From contig OZ287704.1 of the NCBI GenBank assembly GCA_965649825.1, positions 496,001 through 560,000 of the forward strand: a DNA stretch of 64,000 nucleotides, in the 5' to 3' direction. Position numbers and translations under genes: made by a program. Numbering within the stretch: the first letter of the stretch is position 1; every line of letters starts with the position of its first letter. This DNA is from Penicillus capitatus (lineage: Eukaryota; Chlorophyta). This document shows positions 32,430-44,080 of the stretch, piece after piece. The notes under the pieces were generated by a model. The model was not told where the DNA came from. It worked only from the letters and a program-made list of their open reading frames with translations, and did no database searches.

Positions 32430-33800
32430 ACGGCTTTACAAAAGACACGCGTGTCCAATCGCTCGCGGACTTATGATGCAACAAATCAAGAATGATTCGT
32501 TCGTCACACGTGCGCGATAGCGACAGGATCCAGGTGTTGAATATATCGAGATGCCGTCACACACGTCAACCGGAGACGGGCGTTGCAGGTTCTGCTATCC
32601 TCGAACAGACGAGCTTCGACTAGTCTGGTTCCAGCACGAAGAGATTTCGCACATTGGTACAGGAGTTGTGTCTCACGGAGAGGGATGTTCGTGTCGAAGT
32701 CTCTCTCGTCTGCCTCAGCTGCGGCGGATGCATCCCACAGTGATAGAGGCTTCGCAATCGCCACACAAGCGGTAGTCTGGATTGGATTACGATTACTGAG
32801 GATTCGTTCATCCTATTGCAAAGACTCCGAATCGCACTTTCGTCGTTGATCACACTTCTTCGAGACAAAAGGGGAATGTCTATCGACTCGAGAAGAAAAG
32901 ATGGGTAGTCTCTGAAAGGATTGGCACTTCCGAGAAAAAGCTGTACACAGGCGGATTCTTGGATCTGTGTACGAATGTGTGCCCTATGCATTGGGAGCGT
33001 GCACCCGAACATCGTTTCACAGTCAAGTGTATCACTGTTCACCTCGAAGCGACTGACGGTCTGGTGCATCCAGGAAGCACACCTGTTCTATGCAGACAGC
33101 ACATTTGCCCTTCAGCGCTATTCGACTAGTAAAAGAAATCAATTGATTTGGTTACAAATTAAGTACGGAGTTGATTAACATGCGGATCCGGTGTCATTCC
33201 TTTATCTGCAAGTACCTTTTTGTGATCATGTATTTCCTGCGTACTGGCATAAGAGGTTGTCCCCATCTCGAATCCTCTGATCTCGGATAGGAGTCTGCAC
33301 CAATGTCTTCATACCTCATGTTCATCTAGTCCAAGTGCCACCACAGGGTTGTGCAGCATATTAGTCTCGCCAGCGAGAATCGGCTAATTCTCACCAAAGG
33401 CCTGTCTTCGAGCGACTGTCGTGTTTGAGCGATCCATTATTCCCATCACTAACACGACAGCCGTTAAGGGATTGGCAGAGAGAGTGGCGACATTGCCGCC
33501 TACCTTCCAATCCTTCAGAACGGCATTATGTTGGTTAGAACAAAGTGTAGGAGGCATTCAGTCGTGGATCCGGTCGATGAGGAGGCCCCTCGGATTCAAG
33601 GATCCGTTCGACGAGTTCGAGTCTCGCGGATCTTCGCGGCGGGACTATCATGACACCGTCCCTACGGTTGACGGTACCGCAGACGGATGATACCTTTTCA
33701 ATCGCTGCGGCGTTCGGACCATTGTCGATTTTCGGTTTCCGAATTGACAGCCTTTGCCAAATCTTCGGCGAACTTTTCTTCAACTGCGAACGCACTCTCG
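32430..33800. other. Stretch without a confident gene (32.4-33.8 kb)
   Basis: Minus-strand frames of 86 and 149 codons (32764-32504, 33069-32620) lack motifs. It lies between divergent SPF27 and the first RCC1 gene, so both promoters should fall here. Confidence 0.35.
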
Positions 33801-33807
33801 AAGCATC

Positions 33808-35378
33808 ATGACGAACAAGCGCACGCGCGGTGGTCCTCGAAAGGAGTCACCGACTGAACAACGCAAAAGGGCCAGAGAAGCGACGATGTTCGAACACGTG
33901 AGCCGCGTCTGTAGACTCGGAGTCCCTCCTCAGAACGCTGGGTGTCGGAACGCAGGTCGTCGGAGCTCTGCTCTACCTCTGGGGGAGCAACGCCTTCGGT
34001 CAGCTGGGTTTTGGAGATACGATCATGGAACGCGTCCGTCCAGCACTCTCCACCTTCGAGAAGAAGGTGCGCCCGGTTCCGCTTCTCGTTCGTCGGACCT
34101 CTAACCGTCTTCCTTCTCGCGATCCAGGTGATGGACGTGGCAACTGGCGGCATGCACACCGTCGTGCTTCTGGAAGACGGGACTCTCTGGAGCGCCGGTG
34201 TGAACGACGACGGGGCCCTTGGACGCGAAACGGCAATCGACGAGAACGGGGATCCCGTGCCCGACAAAGACGCCACGCACTTCGGCCAGATCGCCATGCC
34301 CAGAAGCGCTGCCCCGGTGGTGCAGTTGGCGTGCAGCGACAGCGCATCCTTTGCCTTGACCCTCGACGGCAGCGTCTACGGCTGGGGCGCTTTCCGCAAC
34401 GAACACGGTGTGTTTGGATTCTCGGAGTGGGTGAAGTGCCAGGCGACGCCCGTCAGAGTCTACGTCCCCGGCGGACGCAAGGCGCCGGTGACCAAGATCG
34501 CAGCCGGGGCCGACCACGTCGTCGGCATCCTCAAGGTACGTTTCGGCGATCGACCGTGTCGTGTAAGGGTTTATGTTCGGCACACAGGACGGAGGGGCCA
34601 TCTCATGGGGCGATGGCGACCAGGGACAGCTAGGACGCGTCTCTCTGCGCCACTCGCGCCGTCCGAACATCATCCGCCGCACGATGCTCACTCCCACGAA
34701 GATCGCCGGATGTCGATCGATGGAGTTCTCGGACGTCTTCTGCGGGGAGTACTCGACGTTCCTCAGGGCGACGAACGGACACTTCTTCGCTTTCGGACTC
34801 AACAACTGCTGTCAGCTGGCGATCCCCCACCCCAGAACGCTCAGCAACGAGGACACCCAGACGCCAGAGTCGAGAGCGAGCAACCTGGTGACCCTGCTGA
34901 AGCCGACCTGGGTGGAGGCCTTCCGGACTCTGGACATCCTCAAGGTGGCTCCGGGAAAGGACCACGGAATCGCCGTCAGCGAAGCTGGATGTGTCTACTC
35001 GTGGGGCGTGCCGACATACGGAGTACTGGGACGCGCCAACATGGTGGAACTGGTCGGCGACACGACTCCATTCCCAGTTCCAGATATGGTGAGCGGACTG
35101 GAGGAGAAGACGATCGTAGACGTCGCATCGGGACAGGTGCGTGTTCCATCTTTGTGACACTCGACGTTTACGTTTGTTGTGCTTAGGTGATCTCCGGCTG
35201 CATCGACAGCGCCGGAGATTTATACACTTGGGGAGCGGCCATCAACGATATGTTGGGCCACCAAGTGAACGATGATCTTCTCCTGCCTCGGAAGGTTCCG
35301 AGGACGAAGCACACCGAGGGGAAGACATTTAGGGCACTTAGATTTGGCGGGCAGCATTGCGCCATGATGGCGGATTAG
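33808..35378 (+). CDS. RCC1-repeat protein 1 (RanGEF-like)
   Basis: Five exons in phase: 33808-33897, 33956-34066, 34128-34535, 34588-35136 and 35187-35378 (449 residues). A basic N-terminus (MTNKRTRGGPRKE, EQRKRARE) resembles a nuclear localisation signal. RCC1 blades follow: LYLWGSNAFGQLGFGD, VMDVATGGMHTVVLLEDG with LWSAGVNDDGALGR, LTLDGSVYGWGAFRNEHG, VGILKDGGAISWGDGDQGQLGR, FFAFGLNNCCQLA, VAPGKDHGIAV with VYSWGVPTYGVLGR, and LYTWGAAINDMLGH. Seven blades of this type fit the chromatin-bound Ran exchange factor, although RCC1 folds also occur in other proteins. Introns are 50-61 nt. It is paralogous to 37878-39521. Confidence 0.87.
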
Positions 35379-37877
35379 CCAGGATGGCCTAGATGAGTTT
35401 ATTACTTGTAGGACATTTCTGTCTAAAAGTTCATTTTAATCTGCAAAGTCCCGACGCGGAAAGGACAACGATACGCATCTATTGTGTCATTTGTGAAAAT
35501 CGAACGCGTCGCCGCTTTCGTTTCTATTACGAATGGCTTTGTTGTGACAATCGGACAAGCCGTGGTTACAGGCCGTATACGTTAATTCGTAAGGCTAAAG
35601 GATGTATCCATTCGAGAGTTCTGCTCTCTAAGCACACCTCAAAGCTTTTGTCGTTCGGCAGTTACCCTAATCGTCTCCATGCGTGGATCGAACGAGGCAA
35701 GGGAGATGCATGCCTCCTAACGTGATCTGCGCGTCCGGAACATGCGGGTTGAAGTGAAAACACCTTAAGAGCAAATAGCGTCTCCGCCACACATCTATAA
35801 GACTCAGGCAGAGGAAGGTGAGCATAATTCCTTCCTAAAGAGACAGCTCATACAACCTGTGACTATAAGAAATAAGAATTAAAGTGCGATTCGGATCTTC
35901 CTTATCATTTCTTGAGCCTCGACTGATTTCTGTCACGCTCAACAATCGACTTGTCATCGTGGCAGCACAATCTTTCGAACAAGACAATGAAATCTGTGTT
36001 CCCAAACCAGAAGGAAGCACACAATGTAACAAAGTCGTTAGAATCTTATCTCTGAAGATCATCTGTAGAAATCATAAACAGATGCTTTGGTCCACTCATC
36101 GAAAGAAGAGTTACTCTCCTGGGAGCACCATGTCGATCATTGCGGTTTGCGGCGGGAAGCAAACTGCCACATATCAAACAGCGAAAGATCTCGAAGAATC
36201 TCTGCTGGCCGAATTCGGCGCTTGTCCCACGGGACAACATCACCGGTTATCAGGTGAGTCGGCGTTCGGCCCTCAACAGGTCAAGCTAGGGATCGCAGCC
36301 AGACTTTGTCTGTCTAGCGATGCCGTGGACGGGTTTCCTCTTTTCATGTCTCGACCTGCCGAACGATACCCCACAATGTATTCAGCTCGTGAGATTTCTC
36401 CCGTGCAAAAGCAACTGTGACTGACACGGGATCGTTTAAACGTTGCATTACTTCCTTTGGCGTTCAAAGCTTGCCAACGTGCACGTTAAGGTCTCTTAAG
36501 TATGGCCTCTTGATGGATTCGCATTTCTCCGTTGCAAAGGAACTGCTTCTGGTGTTATCAGTTGAGTTTTTTCGTGCAGAAGAGAAGCATCCTTTGATTC
36601 TACTTTCTCGGTCTCCATCTCGTTCAGTCGCCAAACAGTTCCGTTAATACACTGCTGTCCTCTTCGTACCGCGTGTGGCTGCAGAGTCTGCTCGCCATAC
36701 GATCACATCCCAAAATTGATAACTGTTCCCTCGCAGATGTCAGCTGACAACACGCTCTAGCGCGGCTCAGCGTGAGTCAGCAAGGCCGACCTTGGTTGAA
36801 CACAGGAAGTTCTGATCTTCCCCGCGACCTCGATCCGAGTGTGTCCTTGACCATCCGGCAGGACAGTTGTTCGAAACTGCCCTCCTGATCAAACGCAAAG
36901 CACATCGCTTGTCCAGGAAACTCGCTGCTGAAGTCCTCAGCCACCTCAGAGGTCGCGCCCCGAAGGGTTCGATCTGGAACGCGCACTGCGAAGAGCGAGA
37001 GGGATCGGCCGCGGATCGATCTCTTGGGGGTTTGTGTTCAGCGCGCCAGTGATGGATGGATTCGTGAGAGATGCTTCCTTTGGCTTTCCTTCCATGATGT
37101 CAGCAATGGTACTTGCACTTGAAACAAACCTGGTAAGTGTTTTTGGCCAACGTGATGCGAAGCCAAGCCTCTGGCCGGATCCCTCACTGCGGAGCCAGTT
37201 AACATTCGGGTATGGAACACTGCCATGGTCTTTGGAAGGGCAGATTATACAGTGAAGTTCGCTGTCTGGCCGAGATGAGCCGAATAGAGTGCATCAAGTA
37301 TTCTATGTAGACAAATCACACTTCACGTAGCCAATCAGTGGGCGAAGATGGGGCCGTTAGCCGGAGAACTAGGTTAAGCTTCTGTATTTCTGCGAAACAC
37401 ATCAGCATGAGGGCGCCGCTTCGTCACACCAGTTGGGCATTCTTTGACAGAGTGGTTTCTTCGGACAACTTATGTACTCATATCCAGCTGTCGTCCTCTG
37501 GTGATAAGACAATGTCTAGAGGTTTTTCTCCCAAGGGATTTTGTCGACGCTCGATGATCGAGGACGAGCGGCGTCGAGGTGCCGCAGTAGGAACCATCTT
37601 CGCCGGTTTTCTCTGTGGCGTTGGCACCGGGTGCCTTCCAAAGGCCAATAGGGATGCAGCGGTGGATCGACGAATGGCCACGTGGGCAACCGTTTGTTCC
37701 GAGATTGAAAGGTCGCGGATTTAAATGACAAGTACCCATTTACGGCATTCTGCTCACTCGTCGTTCTGCATTCGTGCATTTCGCAAACTCTCCTCGAGCC
37801 TTGCCGCTTCAAGCGATAGTGCACACGCCGCAAAGGCAAACGAAGCCGTACTTTACTCGCCGACGCACAGTTCGACC
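35379..37877. other. 2.5-kb spacer between the RCC1 genes
   Basis: There are many short frames. A 178-codon plus frame (35884-36420) and a minus frame 36986-36777 (with SSEFPGQAMCFAFDQEGS) are the most protein-like, but neither has a family match I recognise. Confidence 0.3.
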
Positions 37878-39521
37878 ATGGTTAGCACGCGCTCCCAGAA
37901 GAGAAGAAGGGAGGCGTTCGCGGAACCGTCGCCGAGAAAGAAGCTCAACGCCGAGAAGAACAAGAAGAAGGAGTCTTCCGGACCTTCAAAACCCCGACGC
38001 CGTGCGCAACCGCACTCCCAGGCTCCGGTAAGCGACCGGTTTCCCTCTCAACTCCGAAGTCTCTCTTTCCTCGCAGCGACCCGTCCCTCGCCGTTTGATG
38101 GTCTGGGGCGACAATGGGTGTGGCCAAGCCTGGCGCGACGGGAGCAACTCCGCAGACTGGAGTGTCCCATTCGAGCCATTTTCCGAAGAAAGGCCTCAAG
38201 TGAGCGGCAACGTCAGCCCCAATGTCGACGTGCTCATATGCTCCCGTCGACTGCAGGTTCTCAACGCAGCACTCGGCTGCATGCACACGGCGGTCCAGGT
38301 GGATGACCGCAGAATTTACACATCCGGATATAACCGCTACGGACAGCTCGGGTGGCCAACGGAGAACGGAAATCGCCACCGTTCCGACGAGCACTTCAAT
38401 TCTCCGAGGACGTTCAGCCCTCTCTTCTGCTCCTCCGCCGAGATGATTGTCCAAATCGTGTGCACATTCTACGCGACCTTCGTGCTGACAAACATGGGCT
38501 GCGTCTATGGATGGGGGACGTTCCGTGACATCCGCGGCAGCAAGGCATTCACCGACGGCGTCGAGACCACCTGTCACAGCGAAGTCATCTACGATGCCCG
38601 ACCACGCAACCCCGTTGTGAAGATTGCCGCCGGAGCCAACCACATCGTTGCCGTTTTGAAGGTGAATTGGGATCAAGCAAACAAGTGTGGCACTTATGGT
38701 ATCCTTGTCTTGCAGAGCGGTCAGGTTCTCTCGCGGGGATCCGGGGATCTCGGCCAACTTGGCCGACCGCCTCAGACCTCGATTCGTGGCGATGCGCCAA
38801 AGACTCCGGTCGAAGGGCTCACCCCTGCTGCCATGGTCTTCCAAGAGAAGACGGTGATTGTCGACGCGTTCTGCACAGACTTCTGCACATTCCTAAAGGA
38901 CACTTCGGGACGCATCTTTGCCTGTGGACTCAACGACTGTGGACAGTTGGCCATTCATCCAGGAGAGCTGTCTATCGACCAGCTGGCAGATGCAAAGGAG
39001 AGAATCCGTGCCAACATCGTCGTCACCCAGCCCACGGAGGTCGAAGTCCTCACAGCCTTGAAGCTCAGGAAGATCGTCGGCGGAAAAGAACACTGTCTCG
39101 GCCTGACGGAGGAGGGAGCCGTGTACTCGTGGGGATCCTCCGAGCACGGGGTCCTTGGGCGTCGCGACGCGATGTCGACGATGGCAGGAGGAAGCATTCT
39201 GCCCGATCCTCAGCTGGTCGACCGTTTCCAGGGTCGAGAGATGATCGACATCGCAGCCGGATACGTGAGTTCATGCCGGCTGTCCCTGTCTGCATCTCGA
39301 CCGTCTCTGTTATGCAGGTTGCCTCTGGAGCCATCGACAGCAACGGAAGCGTGTTCACCTGGGGCAGAAACACCTTCCATCGTCTGGGACACCCAGTCGG
39401 CGAAGACCATCAAGAACCACTCCCCAGAGAAGTGAAGATTGAGCTGGAGCCGAACTGCAAGCCAACACATCTTTTCATTGGCATGACGCATGCAGCCCTT
39501 TTGTTCGATGGTGGACACTAA
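37878..39521 (+). CDS. RCC1-repeat protein 2 (RanGEF-like)
   Basis: Four exons in phase: 37878-38027, 38077-38661, 38716-39264 and 39318-39521 (495 residues; introns 49, 54, 53 nt). The N-terminus is strongly basic (MVSTRSQKRRREAF, KKLNAEKNKKK). Blades include LMVWGDNGCGQAW, RIYTSGYNRYGQLGWPT, VYGWGTFRDIRGSKAF, GQVLSRGSGDLGQLGR, IFACGLNDCGQLAI, VGGKEHCLGL with VYSWGSSEHGVLGR, and VFTWGRNTFHRLGH. Compared with RCC1 protein 1, the second and third exons are fused, but the penultimate exon has exactly the same length (549 nt) and phase, showing common descent. Several blade-defining Gly/Trp residues differ, so Ran exchange activity is not assured. Confidence 0.87.
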
Positions 39522-39995
39522 GTGATCAAACTCTATTTAAACTAGCACACTCATTATCAATAACAGCCTCTATTCTGTTCAAGAGCTCTCGCGTCGCGAA
39601 AAGAGGAAACCATCTACGGAATGTCTGAGATTTCTTTTCTTTCTTTTCTGCGGTTTCATCTCGTTCCTGCACTGACAGAAGATAAAGGCGTGATCGTCTG
39701 TAAATGAGGCAGAGACAATGACTCTTTTTTTCTGTAAAGAAGGCAGCGTCTTTCATCTTGTCACAGATCGCCAGAAACGACCTGGATACAGTGATCTCCA
39801 TCGGCAATCAGAGAGGAGGGAGGGACGATGTCAAAGCTCGTACCCGGGTGCGTCAAAGGATTCAATGGATGGGAGGGACATCAAGTTGGAATGTCCAACG
39901 GTCCGATATAGCAAGAGTCTCTCCCAGGCGTTGCCTGGTAGTGATAGCTCCGAACGTCGTTGCGACAACGCTTCCGAAGAAGGATGTGCTGGACG

Positions 39996-41066
39996 CTACT
40001 CACGGTGTTCGTTGCGAACCGTCACTAGGATGATAATGAAGACGAAGATCCAAGCAGGGAGTACAGTCACGCAGGCTAATACACCTCCCCGAATAACCAC
40101 TCCAATCAGCCACGGCAGACAAAACAACAAAGTCAAGAACAAACCCACGACGACTCGATTGCGAAACCTCCTGAGAATGATCCAATTCGTGTGAAGAGAA
40201 CAGTCGGACTGTTTCACTGGCAAACAAGAACACAAGAACGTATGCGTCTCACGCCTTCCGTCATTCGGCAGGCGATTGTCAGGTGGATTTCGAATGCGGC
40301 ATCCGACTGATAGAAAGAAGAAGAGTCCGCAGCCTCCTCCGACGCCAATGCCAATCTCAATGCTGCACCATCCACCGTAATGAGCAGCGCAGCGAATCAT
40401 GGACCTCTCTTGGCATTCCCAGTGCTTGCAGAAAAGCTCTCCTCTTGCAAAGCACTCGCACACGGAGGACTCGATCGCGAAGCTGGATGAGACGTTGCCC
40501 TTCCAGCGATAGCAATACTCTTCAGTGACGTCCTCTTCCAGACACTGGTACTCCTCGTTCTCAGAGTCGTCTATGGGGCTGTCTTCTCTGCATGACCACT
40601 CTGAACAGTACCTCTGACTCGGGGCCCTCGAGGTGCATGCACAGGTTAGGGATTCCGTGAAAGAAATACGCACACATTCAATCGACTCTCGGCCGACCAC
40701 ACACTCGGCATATTCGTCAAAACGCTTCGTCGTGCAATCCCAGTGATCGCAAAAAGGCAGCTCCGTCGGGGCACAAGTGCAATTGCCGTATTCCCTTTTC
40801 ATTCGATTCTCCTCCTCCAACGACCAGCGGAGACATTGACTGCTCGTGTTTCGGAGACAATGGTAGACTTCCGATTCCGTGTTGCTGGCGGCGCGCCACA
40901 GACCGCCTCTGTAGACACCGGACTCTGTGTAGTATCCGGCCACACGCTTCATGCGATTCTAGGACTGCAGGCCTTCGTTCAAATCGTGAGCTGTCTCATT
41001 GGACTCTCCCGGTGCCGCAACAACGAGACAAGCCGCAGTACAGAAGTAGTATACAGATGCACCCAT
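39996..41066 (-). pseudogene. Cys-rich membrane protein, paralogue with premature stop
   Basis: A copy of the gene at 8667-9776. The ATG at 41066 and signal peptide (MGASVYYFCTAACLVV) are present, but the codon for Trp in LQSWNR is TAG (40959-40961), so the product would end after about 36 residues. An inner Met just downstream opens 318 codons with the Cys-rich repeats (FCDHWDC, YCSEWSC, YCYRWKG, FCKHWEC) but without the signal peptide. The membrane region between GLFFFLSVG and FLTLLFCLPW has also diverged and lost hydrophobicity, unlike copy 1. I judge it a pseudogene, though stop-codon error or readthrough cannot be excluded. Confidence 0.7.
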
Positions 41067-41069
41067 GGC

Positions 41070-43550
41070 TCAAACGTTTGCCCAGTATTAAAGAATGCAC
41101 CGCTGAGATCGACGTCAACCTGGTGCTTTAGAATGCAGGGTCGGAAAGCGGTTGCTGGCGGTTTTTGTCATGACACTCTATGAGCAGCCGTCGATCGTCG
41201 ATGACTGACCGATGAAGAGGGTCACACTTATTGACAGTGTCGAAGTGCTTCACTTGTAGACAGAGTGAACCGGCGACAATGGTCCAAAACCTATTCGATC
41301 GACCGTTTTTTGTCGGTACTGATCCCGCCACGTATTTTTGCCTTCAGATCTTAGCCGTCTGACAAAGAATAGAATAAGGCTTTGACATGTCACCAAAGCT
41401 CGGTCCCTAGCGGTGAAAGGTTTAACAGAGCGCCTTGCAAGTGCTGATATGAGGTAAGACCATCCATCTCATGAGTGCCCGGGACTTGAGCAAATGGTCG
41501 TTTGTCATCGTCATCCATGATTTCGAGCCTCATTGGTGTCGATAGTGCCAGGATGATCACTGGACTGAGACCGAAGACGATCGATGCTGTGTTTGATGAA
41601 CAGTGAGGCTTTCAGCGAACCTTTCGTCTGAATATGCGACAGACGGCGTTGAAGATGTCCATCCGACGCCACCGGCTGCGAACTTTGTCTTCCAGTGCGA
41701 TTCAGCGGCACGGGCAAAGGGTTCTCACGCACGGCCTATGCTCATTTCATTCCGGATGAGATCCGAGATTTTTTGCCTTTTGATGTTCGGACACATTTTG
41801 CTAGCGCGTCTTTGAAAAGAGAGACACGAGAGTCGCTCTCTGTTTGGAACCAGTTTAAACACTGTCTTTTTTGCAATAAGACTCATGCAGTGAACTGCTG
41901 CCGACACGGATTCACGATGCACATAGATAAACATCTCCATTTCACGGCACACAGCCGTTCCATTCGATGCCGGACACCAAGGAATGCCATGAATTTCCGG
42001 ATGCTCTGCGAAGGCCATCGTTCTCTGGTTCGTCGGCGTTGCCACTGATGTACGCATCCTTCGAAGACGTTCTGACTCAAAGGAGACGACGTGTGTTTAT
42101 CCATTGAGAAGCTGATGCCGTGCACACGGCGACGTCTTCGCCAGGGCAGCGTAGCAGTGAAGGTCGGCCGTTCTGCTCTGCCTTCCACGTTTGAGGGAGT
42201 TAGGACCACAGACAACTCCGAAACCGATACGCGTTACACCGACGAAAACGCACTCTCGATGGCGTTCGCGATAGAAGCGTCCGAAACTGGCGGCCGCCTC
42301 GACTGTTTATTTCGTTTGGACAGCGAAGTAAAGAATTTGGAAGCAGCTCAGTGATGCTGTCCTTCCGATGCAGTAGTGACTCCATCCACATCCTCAATGC
42401 AGACAGATGAAATGGATCATGTGATCGATGGGTATCAAGCGACCCAAGGACACACCCAGAAGATAACAGATTATCCATCCTGGTGATCAGAAGCGCACTG
42501 GATAACGATCGTTGGCATACAGGGCTTCATCGATGGCAGCCGAAAATGCCGAGAACTGCTGCCGACGACAAGTGGCCTCGGAATCGACAGTATCCAAGTT
42601 CAAGCGCTGGGATCTTTGTTTGGTGTCTCTTGGAGGATGCCTTTCTGGGCGATCGCTGTCATCTGATTGCCCTTGTCTCTTTGCACTGCAGCACGTTGCG
42701 GAACACTTCTGGGATCATCTTTGAACAGTCAATGACTCGACCTATAACCGGGATTGCTCATCTCTTGTTAAGGCCGCTAGGCAGTAGCGGTGGGTTTTGT
42801 ACTCGATCACAGCAGAGTTAGCAGTTCTGCTTCTCCAAGGACCATTCATCCTGAGATTGGATAACGGTCGTTGCCTGATGTCAGTCTCGGTAGCAGCCAA
42901 CTTTTGAGAGTCTAAAGACATTGTTAAATGCGGCACACAGGGTGCGAAGGTCCAAGTTGACTATGCTACACACCTCAGACTGCATTTAACCTTGTGAAAG
43001 AGTAAGTGATTTTTACCCGCGGCCTCTCATGGATCAGCCATAACCGCCAATTGTGCATCCTCAGGAAGTAACATATCTTCACACCCAGACAGGATAACGG
43101 CACACTCCGTTCCATAGCAGGACCTTTGGGTGTCGGCAGCATTCTCAATCGGGACACCTAGCGCTTGCTTATTGCGCGACGGTTTCGTCGTTGGTGATTA
43201 CGTCGCCATCGCCAACTGCCTCGCACGGTTGCGACTTCCATTTGCGGTACAAAACCATAGGCGATTCTGCATTGTGTTGTTCCTTTCTTCGTTTCTTTAG
43301 GTTTTTGGACGTTTTTCGGTACGTCCACCCTTTCAGCTGAATCGCCTCCGGTTGCCGCTCTCTTTACGACTTCCATCTACCGACGTCCAAGACCCTGCTG
43401 TTTCGACGCTCTCGCCCTCCGAAGCCATCTGCTCGAGAGGTCGGATGCCGACTCCGACCATTCGGCACTCCGGTTGCGCGAGCCTTCGACAATCAGTCGA
43501 ATCTCTCCTCCTGCCCTCGTGGGCAATTTCTTCACACGACCAACCCCACC
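41070..43550. other. 2.5-kb stretch without a confident gene
   Basis: The longest minus frames are 110 codons (42057-41725 and 42215-41883), with no motif. A piece near 42590-42480 (RQQFSAFSAAIDEALYAND) is faintly repeat-like. Nothing is firmly supported. Confidence 0.35.
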
Positions 43551-43639
43551 GTTCGTCCGCGTCATGCAAGTCGCCAGGTGACGAATTTCTCGCCCTCCAC
43601 GACTGAAAGCGCATCGACTCGGCACTGTCTAGGTCGCGG

Positions 43640-44080
43640 GGCACGGAACGGTTGACGTCTGCATTGACAGCGGCAGCGAAGGACGAAGCGTCTGGGAGAA
43701 TCCAGCGCGAGCCAAGCAGGTCCCAAAATGTCCGCGACGCGATGGACAGGGGACTTTTCAGAAAAGAACAGTGGAATAGGCACCGACCGTGTCGTGGTAT
43801 GGCGCCTGAAGGGGGTCTGACGGTTGACGGACCGCCATGGTAGATGCAGCGGGTTGCCGATCTTTTCTCGGAAACCCGTTTTTCGTATCGCCATGGACGA
43901 GATGATTGGTCCTCCGTCTTGCGTCAAGGAGGTTAAGACAAACATTTGCGACAATTCCCCCGGCTGCAAAAAATCCTGTCGCTGGGAAACGAGGCCAGGC
44001 TACCACAGACAGAACGTCAAGGTATGTTCGTTAGCCACCAAAAACTAATTCGAGTTGCGTTTCTCTGACGACGTTCTTAG
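43640..44080 (+). repeat. Inverted copy of the trigger-factor upstream region, with an intron-like end
   Basis: It is the reverse complement of about 27080-27510. On its plus strand a good donor (CAAG|GTATGTTCG, 44022) and acceptor (TTCTTAG, 44080) bound a 59-nt intron-like segment whose downstream exon would be the AGCCGGC array. The exon frame MDEMIGPPSCVKEVK (43892) would meet a stop five codons into the array, so a coding role is doubtful. Confidence 0.7.
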
